Positions 20,600-34,239 of a stretch of DNA of 64,000 bases are shown one piece after another (the first letter of the stretch is position 1; every line of letters starts with the position of its first letter). Made by a program: the position numbers and the translations under genes. The notes under the pieces are model-generated. The model did no database searches. It saw only the letters and a program-made list of their open reading frames with translations, and had not been told where the DNA came from. This stretch comes from Gnetum montanum (Eukaryota > Streptophyta > Gnetopsida > Gnetales > Gnetaceae): assembly GCA_015680685.1 (NCBI GenBank), contig MNCI01007802.1, forward strand, positions 669,530 through 733,529. Direction: 5' to 3'.

Positions 20600-22450
20600 G
20601 ATGTTATGACTACTTTGGTGGAATGATCATACCTTGTTGATTTCTTGGTAATTAAAAAATAAAATAGGATGGAAGATAGCTTTTCTATCATCATGGGAAG
20701 AGCTTGGCTAAGTACCATTGATGATAGGTTAGTTTTCCAAGATCTTCTTCTTGAAATTTTTAGAAATTATACAACTGTAAAGATTTAGTACAACTGGATA
20801 TCATGTGATCCTTTCTAGTCTTGTGGAAAATCTAGTTGCCATTACTATGTATAGAGCATCTTTGTGTCATCAAAGATGTAAATTTTCTTGAAGAATGGTT
20901 GGTCAATGAAGCGACACATTAGGTGTTTGAGAGATTAATTAATGATCTTGTTCTATATGAGGTCAAATTATTTTATTTGAAAAGGGAGAACACAATGAAG
21001 GTAGATGTAATGGTGCAATAAAATCCTAAATTCTAGGGCACTCTTGATTTGTTCTAGGATATTTCTTCATCACCACTTGAACTCAAGTAACTTCTAGAAG
21101 ACTTGGAGTATTTGTTTCTTATGGATGGTCACCCTATCATCATTAATTTCTTTTCAATAATTATCTAAAAGGCTAAATTTAAAAAGGTTGTTGTAAAGTA
21201 GAAAAAAGACTTTGCATGGTTCCATGATGATGTCATGGGAATTGACCCTTCAATCTATTAGCACCGCATATACACAGATCTAGGTGTCAAACCTAGGGGG
21301 ATACTACAACATAAAATTATTCCAAATATGTGAGACATGGCAAAAGGTAAAATCATCCATCTACTACAAGATGGTTTCATTGCTTCTATATCTAACAGTA
21401 AATGGATTGGTTTAACTATAGTACTATCCAAGAAGGGGGAGAATTAGAGAGTACATATTGACTATAGGTTGTTGAATACTACCACTTTTAGAGAACATTT
21501 CCTATTATCATTTGTGAACTAGGTATTGCATAACATCTCTAGTTAGGAGTACTACAACTTTCTTAATAGGTACTCCAATTATAATCAAATCAATTTAGCA
21601 TAGAGGACCAAGCCAAAACTACCTTTAATTGTTAATGGGACACCTTCACCTTCAAGTACATGCCCATTGAAATATGCAATGTACTAGCCATTTTCCAATG
21701 GCTGGCAATGTTCATGTTTCAAGATTATATTGAAAAGAGTGTATAAGTGTTCATGGACAACTTTTCCAATTATGAAAAATTATTTTAGAAATCCTTGGAA
21801 TGGCTTAAAGCTATCTTACATCATTTTTGCTAGGTGAACTTAAAGATAAATTGGAAAAAGATTAAGTTAATGATGATTGGGGACATTATTCTTAGCCGTA
21901 AAGTATCAAAAAGGAAGATTGAAGTTAATTCTAACAGGATCTCCACCATCAAGAACATGACACAAACACCATGGTAGTTAAAGAGGTGTGATCTTTCCTA
22001 AACCACATTGATTATTATCATTATTTTATTAAGTTTTATTCTAGAATATCTAGGTTCTTATTTGAGTTCATGAACAAAAGGTACTATTCTTGTGTAATAA
22101 GGTCTATGAGAATGCCTTCCAATGTCTAAAGAAAAGGATAACCCAAATTCCTATGTTGCATAATGCTAATTGGATTTAATAATTTCAAATAATTATAAAG
22201 GCTACTAATTTTGCATTAGGTGCCATTCTAATGTAATTTGATGAGAAAAAGAGGTCCTACTACATCCATTGTGCAATCCGAAGCATTGTGGAGCCTTAGT
22301 AAAATACACCATTGCAGAAAAAGGAAAAGTGGTTGAATCAATACTCATGTAATCCTTTTTCATGTTTAATCCATTCTCTAGATCACTTGAATTCAAATGT
22401 AATAGTTCACAAAAATCTCCTACTTCATCTGTACTCATGGCCATGAAGGC
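20600..22450 (+). pseudogene. Gypsy pol fragment: protease end, reverse transcriptase, start of RNase H
   Basis: DFLVIKK followed by FSIIMGRAWLSTIDDRLVF (about 20640-20740) is the end of an aspartic protease. From about 21370 the RT palm and fingers are readable: VLSKKGENxRVHIDYRLLN, FREHFLLSF, NRYSNYNQINL, then a frameshifted catalytic strand VFMDNFSNYE (normally F/Y-x-D-D). AFQCLKKRITQIPMLHNANW and KATNFALGAILM (about 22110-22230) begin RNase H. There is no integrase; about 430 bp later the family A LTR begins. Numerous stops and frameshifts show it is long dead. The protease motif FPIIMGR... is shared with element B at 44461, so both are Athila-like. Confidence 0.75.
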
Positions 22451-22885
22451 CTAGAAGTCTCTTTCTTAGTAAAAGTTGGTAACCTTAATTGTTACTTCCA
22501 CATAATTTCTAAATCCATTTATTTTTAGGGGTTAAAATTTTTAATTATTAACCTAAATCATGACCATCTTCAACATCTCTTGATCATGGTGTTATAATCT
22601 CTATTGGGATTAGGATCAGTAAGCATAACTAGAGGGACTAATGGGAGGATTGTAGTAGAGCAAAATTTATGGAGGCTACTATGCATGCATGCATGGATGG
22701 AGGAAAATCAAACTAGCATCTTGACTTTTGAATGTTTTATAATGTGTTTTCTTAATTTAATTTCACCAAATGTTAGACTATAGAATAACCAAGGCTCGAT
22801 AACACTAGTGGTGGTAGGTGTAACCTTGCACTTGGAAAGGGGAATTTGGAGAACTATCCCTACCGAGTGGGTGTGTAATCGTGAT
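22451..22885. other. Spacer before a family A LTR
   Basis: No coding signal. Contains an ATGC tetramer run (22681-22693). Confidence 0.3.
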
Positions 22886-23709
22886 TGATGAGTCATGAAT
22901 TTTCTAGTTGTGATATCATAGCCGTGATATCGTAGTAGCCATGATATCACAGCGGTGATATCGTGGCCTACCTCAATTTCTATAAATAAGAGGCAGCTTT
23001 CCTTGTTCTAGGACTTAGTTCTTAGTTCCTTACCCAAACTCTTGTAGTTTTTCCTTCTTAGAATTAGAATTATTTCTCAGTGCATGCCTGTAGTGTGGTG
23101 ATTGTAATTGTATGACATCCTTATTCGAGTATGACGTACTTGGACACGCACATGACCAGAAATAAAGATTGAGATTACTTCATCATTATAGCATTCACTT
23201 ACCTTAATTATCTATTTAATTGTTATTTACTACTTTCTTAGTTAATACCTTCTTACCCTAAACTCCTATTAAACGTGGAATGGGTACGACTTGATTACAA
23301 GCATTTAAGTGTGACTACTTGATAACCTAGTAGCGTACCTAGGATCTGTGCTTGGTAATCCCAGTGATAGTCATGCACGAAGTCTAAGATGTGTACGGAT
23401 GATTGAGGAATAGATGCTCATCGCGCTTAGGCTAGTTTAGATTCTCTCTCCCTTTTCCTCTTACCTTAGTTAATATCAATTTCCATTACACCCAGGAGTA
23501 GCAATAGCATAGGAACACATCATACACCTCACTCTAGACTAAACCATATGTGACAAAGTTAACACTAGTCCCGATGGGAAGACAGTGAACTACGACCTAA
23601 GGATAACCATCTAGATATCACAACTAGTCCATCTACGAAGTTTGACCAGATCGTGCATGAAACACTCGTATTCGTATGGTTGAGTGTAGGGGTACCTCTC
23701 CACTCATCA
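22886..23709 (+). mobile_element. Complete family A LTR, probably solo
   Basis: It runs from TGATGAGTCATG to CACTCATCA (824 bp). U3 has GATATC at 22912, 22926, 22943 and 22957, then TATAAATA at 22981. It shares its central and U5 blocks with the other copies ('ttggtaatcccagtg', 'atgtgtacgga', 'attcgtatggttgagtgtag'). No tRNA-Asp primer-binding site follows. The five bases before (gtgat) and after (atgat) match at four of five positions, fitting a target-site duplication with one G-to-A change. Confidence 0.8.
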
Positions 23710-23779
23710 ATGATGGAACATGGTAGTGAGTCTCTTGTAGCATGTAGGATGTTCTAATGTGCTCTATGAGTAAGTTGAA

Positions 23780-24243
23780 TAATTAGCTAGGGCTATAGTG
23801 ATACACTTTCTTCCCCTCTCTTTTTATCATGCATTCTCCATGGGAAGAAAGTGCCTTTCCTTTGTCCTGCTTTCTAGGCTTTTGAAATTGATACCTTTGA
23901 AGAAGTGCCTGAAGTTTCTCCTCTTCTGTCCAAGGATCATGAGTCATCCATGATAATGTTCCAATGTTTGATGGAGTTGATACTTCCTATAGACATAAAA
24001 GTTGTAAGAACATTTGATTAGCTTTGACGTACCATGCCACAAATAGTCATCGTTCATCTTCATAGGCTCTGGCCCTAACCTCTCAATATTTTGCTTGGTC
24101 AAATTGTGCAGTGACAAGAGTTTCCTAATGGATGCCAAATGATTATGCCTCCTACTCTACATGTTCTACATGAGGTCCTTGGCCTCTGCCTTCTCTTGGG
24201 TGTTTAGTTGCATCTTGAGAAGGTCCTCCTTGTTGTCCTCTTT
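23780..24243 (-). pseudogene. Start of a plant-transposon-type ORF (non-autonomous LTR element)
   Basis: The minus strand from 24243 reads MAPKRGQQGGPSQDATKHPR and, after stops, FDQAKY, VRARAYEDERRLFVAWYVKA and KPRKQDKGKALSSHGE. The leader just before the ATG ('tatgtgattaca') resembles that before the ATG at 40275 ('tatgttgtgattatag'), which opens the ORF with the putative plant transposon protein-like domain. It is therefore probably a second, cut-off copy of that ORF type, interrupted by the LTR at 22886-23709. Function unknown. Confidence 0.4.
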
Positions 24244-25769
24244 TGGGGGCCATTTGTAATCACATAAGGACTAATTGTTAGTAAGATTGTTTAAAGAAAT
24301 TTGATTATCTTATACCTTACCCATTTCCTCTAATAAATGCTTAATTCGTTGCTTAGTGTGATTCTAGAGTTAGAAAATTTTCAAGAAACTTTCCCTAAAA
24401 ATTTTAATGTCAGACTTGATCTGTTTAAGAAACACATAAAAGGACATGTAATGGTTCTGAGGAACATTTGATAAAATGATGAAAAAGGAAAGAATAGATT
24501 TGACAATGGACTAATTAGAGGGTATAAAATGATATGGCAGTGTGCAACAAGTACAAATTACAAAAGTCACGCAAGTGGATCCTTCCCAAAGAAAGTTCCA
24601 ACCTATAATTCCCTTGCGTAACCACACCTTAAAATGTGCATAGGCATTAGAATGGTTAAATGTAATATGCACTAGTGCAACAAAACACACACATGTTAAA
24701 TACCATTGTGATGAGATATGAATTATATGCCACAAAAGACACAAGTTAGAAGTACTTGGACCATGAGATGAGATGAATTACAGAAGGGATTATAGAGATT
24801 AGGATGCGAGGTAACTTACCTTGGGCACAATGAATCCTAAGTGTCATGTGTGATTAAAGTACCATTAGTGTTTCACTCCAAGATCAAAACCAAGTCCATA
24901 CCTCTAATTAGTGATATCACATTATTTCATCCCAATGATAGACAACCATAAGAGCATCTTGACAACAAGGCGTACGATCACTTGGCATTTTGCACAAGGG
25001 AGGAGTGATTCAAATTTGTCTGTGGCACATTTTTCTTGGTCTTTTCTTTTCTGCTTCATTTCTTATTTTTCCCCTTTCTTTTCTTTTTCTCTTCTTTTTT
25101 TTCCTTGTGTTTTTCTTCTTCTGGCCACTTTTTGTACTTTGTCTTTCCCAAAAATGATCCAGAGAAGCTGCCAACATTTAGGCATGGATGCATGTCTTAA
25201 TAGTGGAACCCTCCAGAATAACATTGAGTTCCTTTATTGAGTGCCTTTATCACAACTCTTACTCCCATTTTTCATTAGATCTACAAGGATCTTAGTACAA
25301 CCAAGCTACATGATAGCACCTACAGATGTCACCAAAGAGAATCCACAAGTCCCCTTGATGTCACATCCTTTCCATTTCCTCTTAATTTGTCACTTTTTGC
25401 TTTGGGCATAATGAGTAAGTTACTTTAAGTTTTAATGATAATAAGAATATCATCATACCCAGAGTAGAACCTCTTATTAATAGAATGGGTGGGTGGATGA
25501 TGTGGGCTTACTATCCAAATAAGTAGTCCCTTATAATTCAATAACATAGAATAACACCTCAACCGATAGGTCACATGAGTATTTTTATTCACAGATGAGA
25601 TCACCCTCAAAAATATAAAACAAAAATTTAAAGATGAAAAATTAGAGAATAAAAATGGGAAAACAAAAAATTATAAAACCAAAGAAAAGAAAAAACATTT
25701 ACTAATTCTACTTATTAGAATGGGGGGTATCCCCCATAACTAAACCTTGGATCATGGGAGAATTAATAA
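24244..25769. other. Internal non-coding retrotransposon sequence
   Basis: Contains pyrimidine-rich tracts (25030-25130) and no recognisable domain. It lies between the ORF at 23780-24243 and the gag at 25770-27740, both on the minus strand. Confidence 0.3.
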
Positions 25770-27740
25770 ATGGAAATCTTGGATCCATGCATGTTGGAAA
25801 TATTGGGGTCCGATCATATCAAAATCATTGGGTATCTTTTGATATGGTGGCAGGAATGTACCCAAATCAAGGTTCACACACTTGATTACAGTAGGCATAG
25901 TGGGGTAGATTATAAGATGTGGTCATGTGATAAGAAGCTGATCCACTATGGAACCCCTGATCATAAGATGGTATGCAAGGATTGATATGTCTCCCTACAT
26001 GGTTATATTCAATGGGTTGTATGGTTGTTGGAGTATTGATTGGTGGCCTAGATAAGGTGACAAGAGGCATTGAGTTTGAAGAGGAAGGTGCATCACGGTG
26101 TTGGGCTTGTGTTGAGTTGGAGGATGTAGTGGTTTCAGAACCATGCTATCTCTTTCTATGTCCATGCCTAAAGAAAGGATTCTTTCGACATTGTGGAGGA
26201 CTCCCATTGCTGTTGATAGTAGCAGCACAAGTAATGTTTATTGGTTGGTGTTGTGATGCAAAACCTTCTAGTACAACTAGTGGCAATGTAGGTGTAGGTG
26301 AAGGATGATAATATTGAGAGTAAGGAGGAGTGTAAGGAACATGAGGTGGTGATCCCGTAGGAGAGGAAATGGGTTGATAATACTTAGAAGAATGATAACG
26401 ATGAGGTGAAATACAAGATGTCGATCTAGTTAGGGAAACAAGGTGTTGAACATAATAAGCGCTTGGTTTTGGATGGTATGAAGGGTGTGGCTAGTTTGGA
26501 AATGGCCTCTCCCATGACTGGGGGTTTTGCTACTATGATTAAGCATAGTACTAAGGCCAATAAGAATTTTCCCAAGAATAGTATGATGAGTTGTGGAATC
26601 ACCCATAAAGTTATGGGATAGGGATGCACCCAACCATGTACTTTTGTATGAAATTTGGATATAACATTCTTTCCTAATGCTCATGTAGATGTGACAAGAT
26701 GGGGCATTAGCCTTTTCGGTGATCATATAGGCAAACATCACATTGATACTTATGTTTTGTGGTTGAGCCCCTATCCTCATTTTCTTCAGCCCTTCTTTAT
26801 GATTGTCGAATGGTGTTCTGTCCTATTTCTAGGTTTGGTATCCTCCATTTGTTTTTGTTGTCAAAGTTATATTGCATGGGTCTCCCTCTAATAATGTCTA
26901 CATATTCTCAACGTTTTTCATGTACCCACTCCATCATCTTATTGATCTTTTCCTCGATTTCATCTATAATTGTATTATTGGCAAAGGTAGAAATGGTTTC
27001 ACCTCCTCAAGGTTAGTTGATTTCTCCTCTTTATGATTATGGACCTTTGTTACTTCAAGAGTTTGGTCCTATTGATATTTTTCCAACATTCTCCAATTTG
27101 GCTATTTTTCCTTCTTCTTTTTCTACTTGCTTAATAAGCTCTTGGAATTGATGGGTTTGTAGTTCATATAGTTTACCTGGGGCATACATCCTTGGGGTTT
27201 CCCTTGTTTCATTATGGAACCCATCCATGATGTGATACATTAGCCTTTCCTTGGAGAACCCATGGCCTAGGTATTTGTTTAAAAAAGAGTAATATCTTTC
27301 TAAGGCCATGTCCAAGGGTTCATGTTGTCCTTGTTTCCACTCTTGGATTTGTCTCCTCAAGGTTGACACTCTTGCGTAGGTTTGATATCTTTCATTGAAG
27401 AGTTTTACCATTATAGGCCAATGGTAATTTGAATTCAATTTTAAAGACCTTAATCACACTTTAGCTTGGCCAACGAGTATCATAGGGAAGATCTTAAGCC
27501 TTTGCCACTCATTCTCAATGTTGTTGCATACACAAGCATCATAGAAGGCTTGTAAATGATGTTGCAGATCTGAATCATAGCCTTCTGAGAACTTAGGAAA
27601 GTTGTTTAAATCAAGCTTTGGTAGATAGCTTTCCTTGCAATGTGTACAAGATATCTGAATGGCCTCTATTATATGCATTAGGCTCTTAGTGGCTAATAAG
27701 GGTTCATTATCATTAAATATGTTGTAGGTTCATGAGTTAG
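25770..27740 (-). pseudogene. Athila-like gag of element C
   Basis: In minus-strand order, LDLNNFPKFSEGYDSDLQHH and NNIENEWQRLKIFPMILVGQ (27678-27454) are followed by a frame change. Then come FNERYQTYARVSTLRRQIQE, HEPLDMALERYYSFLNKYLG and MYHIMDGFHNETRETPRMYA (27438-27055). A cysteine motif CDVCLYDHRKG.CP lies near 26740-26700, and a Tyr/Gln/Pro-rich tail at 26230-25867. All blocks align residue for residue with the gag copies at 41642 and 61420. Gag forms the virus-like particle and binds element RNA. Stops and frameshifts make it non-functional. Confidence 0.8.
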
Positions 27741-28270
27741 GACAATGTTGTCTATGTTCATGTTGGCATTCCTGATTTTTCTTGTCAGTTTGATTTTTAT
27801 TTCTACATCAACCCCTTGAGGAATAGTCATTCATGTCACAACTCAACATTGAAAGAGTAGAGAAAGAGAGGGAACTGAAAAACTCATCATGACATTTTGT
27901 AAGTCTCCTAGTCATCCCCTAATGTAATCTTGCTACCCATTGAGAAGGTCTTATGCCTTATAGGCCCCCTTGTTCTAGGGGATGTCCCATCTTCACTAGA
28001 GGTATCTAAGTTGGATGAAAAAAGTCTTTGAGTATCATTGGGATGTCTATGAACATATGAAACTCCTACATAAGATTGAGTACTCCAAACTTCTTTATTG
28101 GTTCTCCAATGAATTGCCTTGATAGATGTTGCATTATTGTTATCTTGTGAAGAGACATTGTTGTGAATTGTGTGTGACTTAGTTGAATTTAATTTCTTTA
28201 TCTGAAAGATATATCATTGATACCCTGTTACAGCAATCTTGTATGATATAACTAATCTAGATAACTAGCA

Positions 28271-28291
28271 CCATCCCCGACAATGACACGA
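28271..28291 (-). other. Primer-binding site (tRNA-Asp type) of element C
   Basis: Directly inside the LTR the minus strand reads TCGTGTCATTGTCGGGGATG. Plant tRNA-Asp(GTC) 3' complement is TGGCGCCGTTGCCGGGGATC. Most differences are C/T or G/A changes. Confidence 0.65.
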
Positions 28292-28292
28292 A

Positions 28293-29157
28293 TGATGAGC
28301 GACAAGGTACCCCAACACTCAACCATACGAATATTAGCATGTACGCATGATCCATTTGAACTTTGCTGATGGACTAGTTGTGGCACCTAGATAGTTACAT
28401 GTTGATCATAGTTTGCTATCTTCCCACTTGGACTATTATTTTTTTTTTCATATATGGTTTAGTCCAGAGTGAGGCTTATGATGTGATTTCTAACACTAGG
28501 CAACAACTAGAGACAATGAGAAATAATCTTAATTAAGATAATAAGAAATATGAAGTAAAATTTAAGCTAGCCTAAGTGTGATGAGCATCCATCCTTAATC
28601 ATCTGTACACATCTTGGACCTCGTGTACTACTTCTGGGGTTACCAAGCTTGCATTACTTGAGCACTACTAGATATGTTACTAGGTTACCAAGTAGTTGCA
28701 CTTTAAATGTTCATGATTAAGATGTACTCATTCCACATTAACAATAGGAATAGTAAATGATGATAAGGAAATATTAACTAAGGAAATCATAAATAATAAT
28801 TAATGATTAAAAAATTAAAAAATAAGTGAATGCTACAATGATGGAGTAATCTCGATCTTTATTGCCGATTGTGTGCATGTCCAAGTACGTCACACTCAAA
28901 AAAAGGCTCTGTAAAATTACAAGCATCACACTGCAGGCATGTACATGGAAAAGAATTGAAAGCTAACTAAAAATTGACAAAAAGACTTAACCTAAAGACT
29001 TACCTAAAAGAGACCCCTCCACATGCACCTGAGTGCTATATTTATAAGCCAATATAGGAATCACGATATCATATCCAGGCTGAGATATTGTGTACCCGAT
29101 ATCGTGTACTCGATATCACATACCTGATGTTAGGGCCTGGAAAACCGTGATTCATCA
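28293..29157 (-). mobile_element. Family A LTR (5' LTR of element C)
   Basis: Read on the minus strand it runs from TGATGAATCACGG to GCTCATCA (865 bp). GATATC/T motifs stand at 29065, 29084, 29098 and 29112, with the TATA box at 29039-29046. The order primer-binding site, leader, gag downstream identifies it as a 5' LTR. Confidence 0.85.
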
Positions 29158-32100
29158 ATTCCATTTCATTTCTTGTCCATTATTTTGTATGAAAATAAGT
29201 GGATAAGAAAAGTCAAAGATAAAATTGACCATCCAAGGAGATGAACTCACGTTGGATGGTAAGGTTTTATTGGTTTTTGGAAACCCATAGGTATCACTTA
29301 AATAGGGTTTATAAGGGAGATAAAGGTAGGACCCCTTTATGAGAAGGATCTACTTGTAAATTCTTGATGATTTGGCATTGTGAAGAAGTGAGCTCAAGCT
29401 TAACTACCAAGGTGGTGGTGGTTGCATGACATAAGATAGTTGGTTGATCTTTTGCGTGTGTGGTTACAAATCAATGAAAAGAATGGTTTGACTAGGGCTA
29501 TCCTCCTCTACTTTTATTTTTTGCCTATGTATTTGATTATCTTGATTTGCTTTGGTATTGGTATTGCAAGATTGTAGACTCTTTTTGGTTACTATCTCCC
29601 ATGTTTACATTTATTGTTATTGTGATAATGTTCTCCAATGCATGCCCTTAGCTAATGTTATCTAGGGTGGATGTATTGTAACTTAGCTATGTGGAAGAGA
29701 CACCATGGGGTATGTGCTTTCAAGTTTTATTTTATTGTTAAATCCATGCATGTGTATGGTGTTAAACTACAAAGTTGCTCTTCATGCTATCCTTCGGGAT
29801 TATTCTTATCATTATTTTCATGCACGATGTTTTCAATGGTGGTTTAATGCTTAAGGATTCATATGATTTTTAGCATATTTGTAGTCTAGTATGCCTGTAA
29901 GGTGTACCTTGAGCCCATAAGGACAACATCATTTAGTACCACTTAGAGAATAGTCACTTGATTCAAAGCCTAAGAACCTTTCTTGAAAGGAAGATTTGGA
30001 GGTGAAGTAGTTGCATTTTAGGATCCTAAGTAAGAAATATGCATAATAATTGGTAGTGAATAAAAATAAAAAAGAATACATTAAAGATGATCCATCACAT
30101 TAGAGGTACCTTCAGTTTTGTAGGCACACTAGGGATCTTTAATTTTTAGCCATTATTTTCTAGTCTCTCTCTCTTCCCAAGTTGTTATCTTGTAATGATT
30201 TTTTCATCAAAGTATTTGTACCATTACATTCCTCTACATTGATCTTGTAATGTATCTAGTCATAGTCATTGTATCTTGAATATTAAAGCTATGAAAATAT
30301 CTTTATCTAGTCATGGGAAAATGATGAAACATCCAATGGTAATTTATGTATTGATTGTAAGCCCTTGATCTAAGGAAGTATTTTGTGTTCCCTATTCTAG
30401 CATGTTAGTTAAGGTTATTAATCTTTTACAATGCATTCTTATCTTTCATGTTATACTCTAAGGCTTCATGCCTAATTCTAAATCCTTTAGAATGTTTCTA
30501 TCTTGATTTGGATGTTCTAGGATCATATTGGCATGTTCCTTTGGGTTATGGCTTGTTTTGGTAGGAAAGTGATCAATTGTGATAAATGGGGATGGGATGT
30601 GTGGGGGAGAGGGTGGGATAGAAAGGAAAAGGCAATAGGTATGATGACTGTCTTGTGCCAATGAACCCCCTACGTCAGCGTAGGAGTGTCAATGCACATC
30701 CTTCTTGGTCCTATCTCTTACCTATAGTGTGACTTCTAGTGGCTAGTATGATGTTGATAAGCTTCTATTGGCATCTAGACATTGACAAATCCTCTTCATT
30801 ATTGTGTAAAAACTATAAATACCCAAGGAGAGATCTCGCACATAGGCAATGATTACTTAGTCATTTTCTTGAAACTGGGGTGTCTAGTTTATATAAAGAG
30901 CTCTTCCTCAGGTAAGTTAATTTTCTTCCTTATTTTTGTGTGTTTTAAATCATTTCTTTTACAAGTACAATTAGACTTTTTCAGGGCTACCTTGCTTATG
31001 TGACGTCAAACCATTTGATAGATGTAGAGTCTAGTGTTTGCATGATGAATAAGGCTTATTATTTTTCTTTATTTTTATCATTGATTTCTCAAAACTTAGA
31101 AAATACCTAAAACATCATAAAACCTTAAAATATTAAAAATATTTGTTTAATTCTAATTTTTATAAGTTGAAAAAACTCAACCTTACTCAAAAAGGTCATA
31201 AGTATATGACATAGTATTGGGCCATTGAGGTTGTGACTAAGGGTCATTTTTATTACATTTTTATCTATAGTGTTTCATTTATCCCTTGTGGGATTGTGAT
31301 ACATGTTCATGTGAGTGTGTGAGCATTGCCCCTGTCCTCAAGAGAACTTGCGATGCATGTGTGTTTGTTATCATTTTTTCTTTACAACTATAAAATACAT
31401 ACAAATTATAAAATATAAATTCATAAATATTTCTTTGCCCTTCTCTCTCTATGGTTATAAGAAATCGAATTGTATTATATTTCTTATAATATATTTTATA
31501 ATTTTTAAATGCAAAAAAAAAAACACAATTATTCTTAGTAATTCATTCAACATTGTCTTCAAAGCTTACAAATAGATCACACTATGATTCACATGATAAA
31601 TCCCTTGGTCCAAAATTGGTGGGACCCCTATCATATACTGTTGGTCTTAAAATTATAAGTCATAGAGACTAAAAGATACATGTCAATCACAAGTTCATTT
31701 TGAAGATAATAATGACACTATTTACAAGAAAATACCTTTCAACTCTATCCCCACCAAAAGAAGATAAATGGTTATCTTAGAATTTACAACTTATTCATTA
31801 TGGTAAAGATGATTGAAACAAGAATTGGGATTCCACTCTACATCTAGTATGTTATAATATGTAAGTTAACGCCAAAGAAGCATAGGAAAAGAATGAAAGA
31901 AAAAGAGTTAAATCTGCAATAATAAGAAAGTTTGAAAATACCAAAGTTAAAATGTGATATGAAATAATCAATAAAAAAGTCTTGTAGAGACTAGATGTTA
32001 AAACTTAATACTTAGTCCATGTTGGTGGCACAAATATTGAGGTAATTTTGAAAATGCAAAAATTTCATTCTCAAATGTTTTTCAAATCTTTATAACACTA

Positions 32101-33334
32101 GCATAAGCTAACTAAATAAACATCATAACCAACCAAGTATTAAGAAAGAAGATTAAAATCAGTTATGTTTCGAAATTTTTGTTTAAGTGGAAGAAATGAA
32201 TATATTAAAGATGAAATTATCAAAATAGAATGAAGAAAATCAAGTCCTCATGCATTTGTAAACATAAAGGTGCAAGGAAGTTATGAAACTAATACTTGAA
32301 GGGGAGTATTAAAATATATCCTCTAATCAAGATACAATCATTAGTTTCTTAATATCAAAAATTGAAGGTCATGATAACCTATGAAGAGTCATAACCACTT
32401 GAGGAATATAAAGAAGTATATGATCACATATCATAAGTGTATGTATCAATCAAGAAACATCATGAAATAATAAAAGATTTATTCATAAGCCAAGGAAGAA
32501 GAAAGAAGATAGGTTGAAAAACCATGAGATTAATAGAAGCTTCTAGACTAAAGTATGATGAAAACAAAGGAGAATAAGGGATATTTGTATGTATTTTGAA
32601 AAAAATAAAAATACTCCAAGCTCTTCTATATAGTACTTGTAGAGAATGAGAACATTAACCATAGTTATTAAGGGTTGATGTAGCTAATTCAGTCTTAGCT
32701 TTGGCTAACATCAAAAGGGGATTAAAGCATCAAGAACTAAGAACTAAAAATTATAGAAAGTAATCATAATGAGTCTGTAAGGAAGCCAAAGATCTATGTA
32801 GAAAGTACGTATGAAGTAGAAAATTGAAATGAGTTGTAATAACTTAGTTATGGATTTTTGAAGAAGAATATAGTTGTCTAGCCCATGTAAAACTATGGAT
32901 ATATGTAATTGACATAAGCATTGTAAGTGTCTTTGAGAATCCATGATGTCAAAAGGTACTAAAACAATATAAATATTGTATCACTATTAGAGGGAGGGGA
33001 AATACAAATGAAACATAATAAGTTATTACAAACTCAATTTGACATTATAATTTTCCCAAAGATGATGTTATAAAAAATTTTAGTATACCAAAATTAGAAC
33101 TAGTGCTAGTTGTACTCTATCTATGATAGTCTATGATAAGTATTGAGTAAATAACTAGTTTAATGTGACTTTGTTCAAATATAGAGGATTCATATGTAAT
33201 TAGTAAAATTTATACACTCATAGCTATAGAAAAAATTATGAATTATAGTTATCCTAGATACTATAGTTTATGGTTACTCTGTTGACTTGGATAAATCTTG
33301 ATATATTAGAATTTCCTAGTGAAGGAATAAAATG
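29158..33334. other. AT-rich stretch without recognised genes
   Basis: No LTR pair, gag or pol motif could be recognised. At 32298-32312 'cttgaaggggagtat' resembles a copia polypurine tract but has no copia domain before it. The 4 kb is probably very old repeat DNA. Confidence 0.3.
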
Positions 33335-33560
33335 AAAATCTAACATTCTTTCACTACCTTTATGAAAAATGTACATATATAATGCTCTCTTGAAATATTA
33401 ATCCACTTTTCTATCTTAATTAGGTAGTGCATTCCAATAAGATGACAAAGAATTGTAGCTTTAATTAATGTTGTAGTTGTAATGGACATATAAGTAGATT
33501 GATTCTTCATAGACCTAATATAAACAAAATTGCATTTTCTATAGTCTTTTGGCATATGTT
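33335..33560 (-). pseudogene. Copia-type RNase H remnant
   Basis: The minus strand reads CNFVYIRSMKNQSTYMSITT then TTLIKATILCHLIGMHYLIK. This is the Ty1/copia RNase H signature, normally '..F..GS..SW.SKKQ..V..STTEAEY.A...A..Q..WL..L'. Here STTEAEY has decayed to ITTTTLI. A further segment (INISREHYI) resembles the 'HI.IRYHFIR' block that normally lies about 40 residues later, implying an internal deletion. It shows that copia elements also inserted here. Confidence 0.55.
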
Positions 33561-34239
33561 CTTAAGAGTCTTCTATTAGTTCATTATTCTAATTTCCTTA
33601 GGTTTTAAAATTAAATATTCATCTTGAATATTATATTTTTAATTTTTTTTATATCATAAAAACATTCTTCCTTTTAAAGTTTTAGGGGATAAATTGAAGG
33701 ATGGGGAGGTAGGGGATGGTGGGGAGGTAGGGGATGGTGGCCTCAATAGTGTGGAATTCTAAAAAATATATTATTATTAATAATAAAATTCATAGTATAA
33801 CACATGCTTAATCATTAAGTAGAAAGCACCAAAAACAACATGGAAAAGAGTAACTTTCCAATTTTAAGGATGTCTACTTAGGTGTACATCCTTATAATAG
33901 ATTCTTTTAAGTATTAAGAAAGAAAAAGTAGTTATTATTAGTGAAGATGATCCCAATCTTAAACTCATTTCCTATATCCATGTTTGAATTTAAATTAGCC
34001 AAAGGATTTGATGTATCAACAGAAAGCTTTGGAAAAATATCACCTTTTGTAGTAAAGAAAGGTACAAAAGTATATGTTAACACATATTGTCCATCATAGT
34101 TAACTTATATCAATACTCTTTTGGAGCTCATTTAATCATGATTTAACCTTCAATTTGCCACTACATATAGATATTATAAAAGAAAATCAGTATGCTATAA
34201 AAGAAGAAAAATAGCTATCATCAATTAATGTATGAATAT
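33561..34239. other. AT-rich stretch with a short G-rich duplication
   Basis: 'ggtaggggatggtggggagg' style 18-bp units are repeated at about 33705-33741. Otherwise no features. Confidence 0.4.

Noticed and set aside
25867-26308. 111-codon plus-strand frame with Cys/Gly-rich stretches
   Set aside because: It is the complement of the gag C-terminal tail of element C on the minus strand.
32290-32320. Copia-like polypurine tract (ttgaaggggagtatt) on the plus strand
   Set aside because: No copia RT/RNase H on that strand upstream and no LTR start after it; the only copia domain nearby is on the minus strand at 33335-33560.
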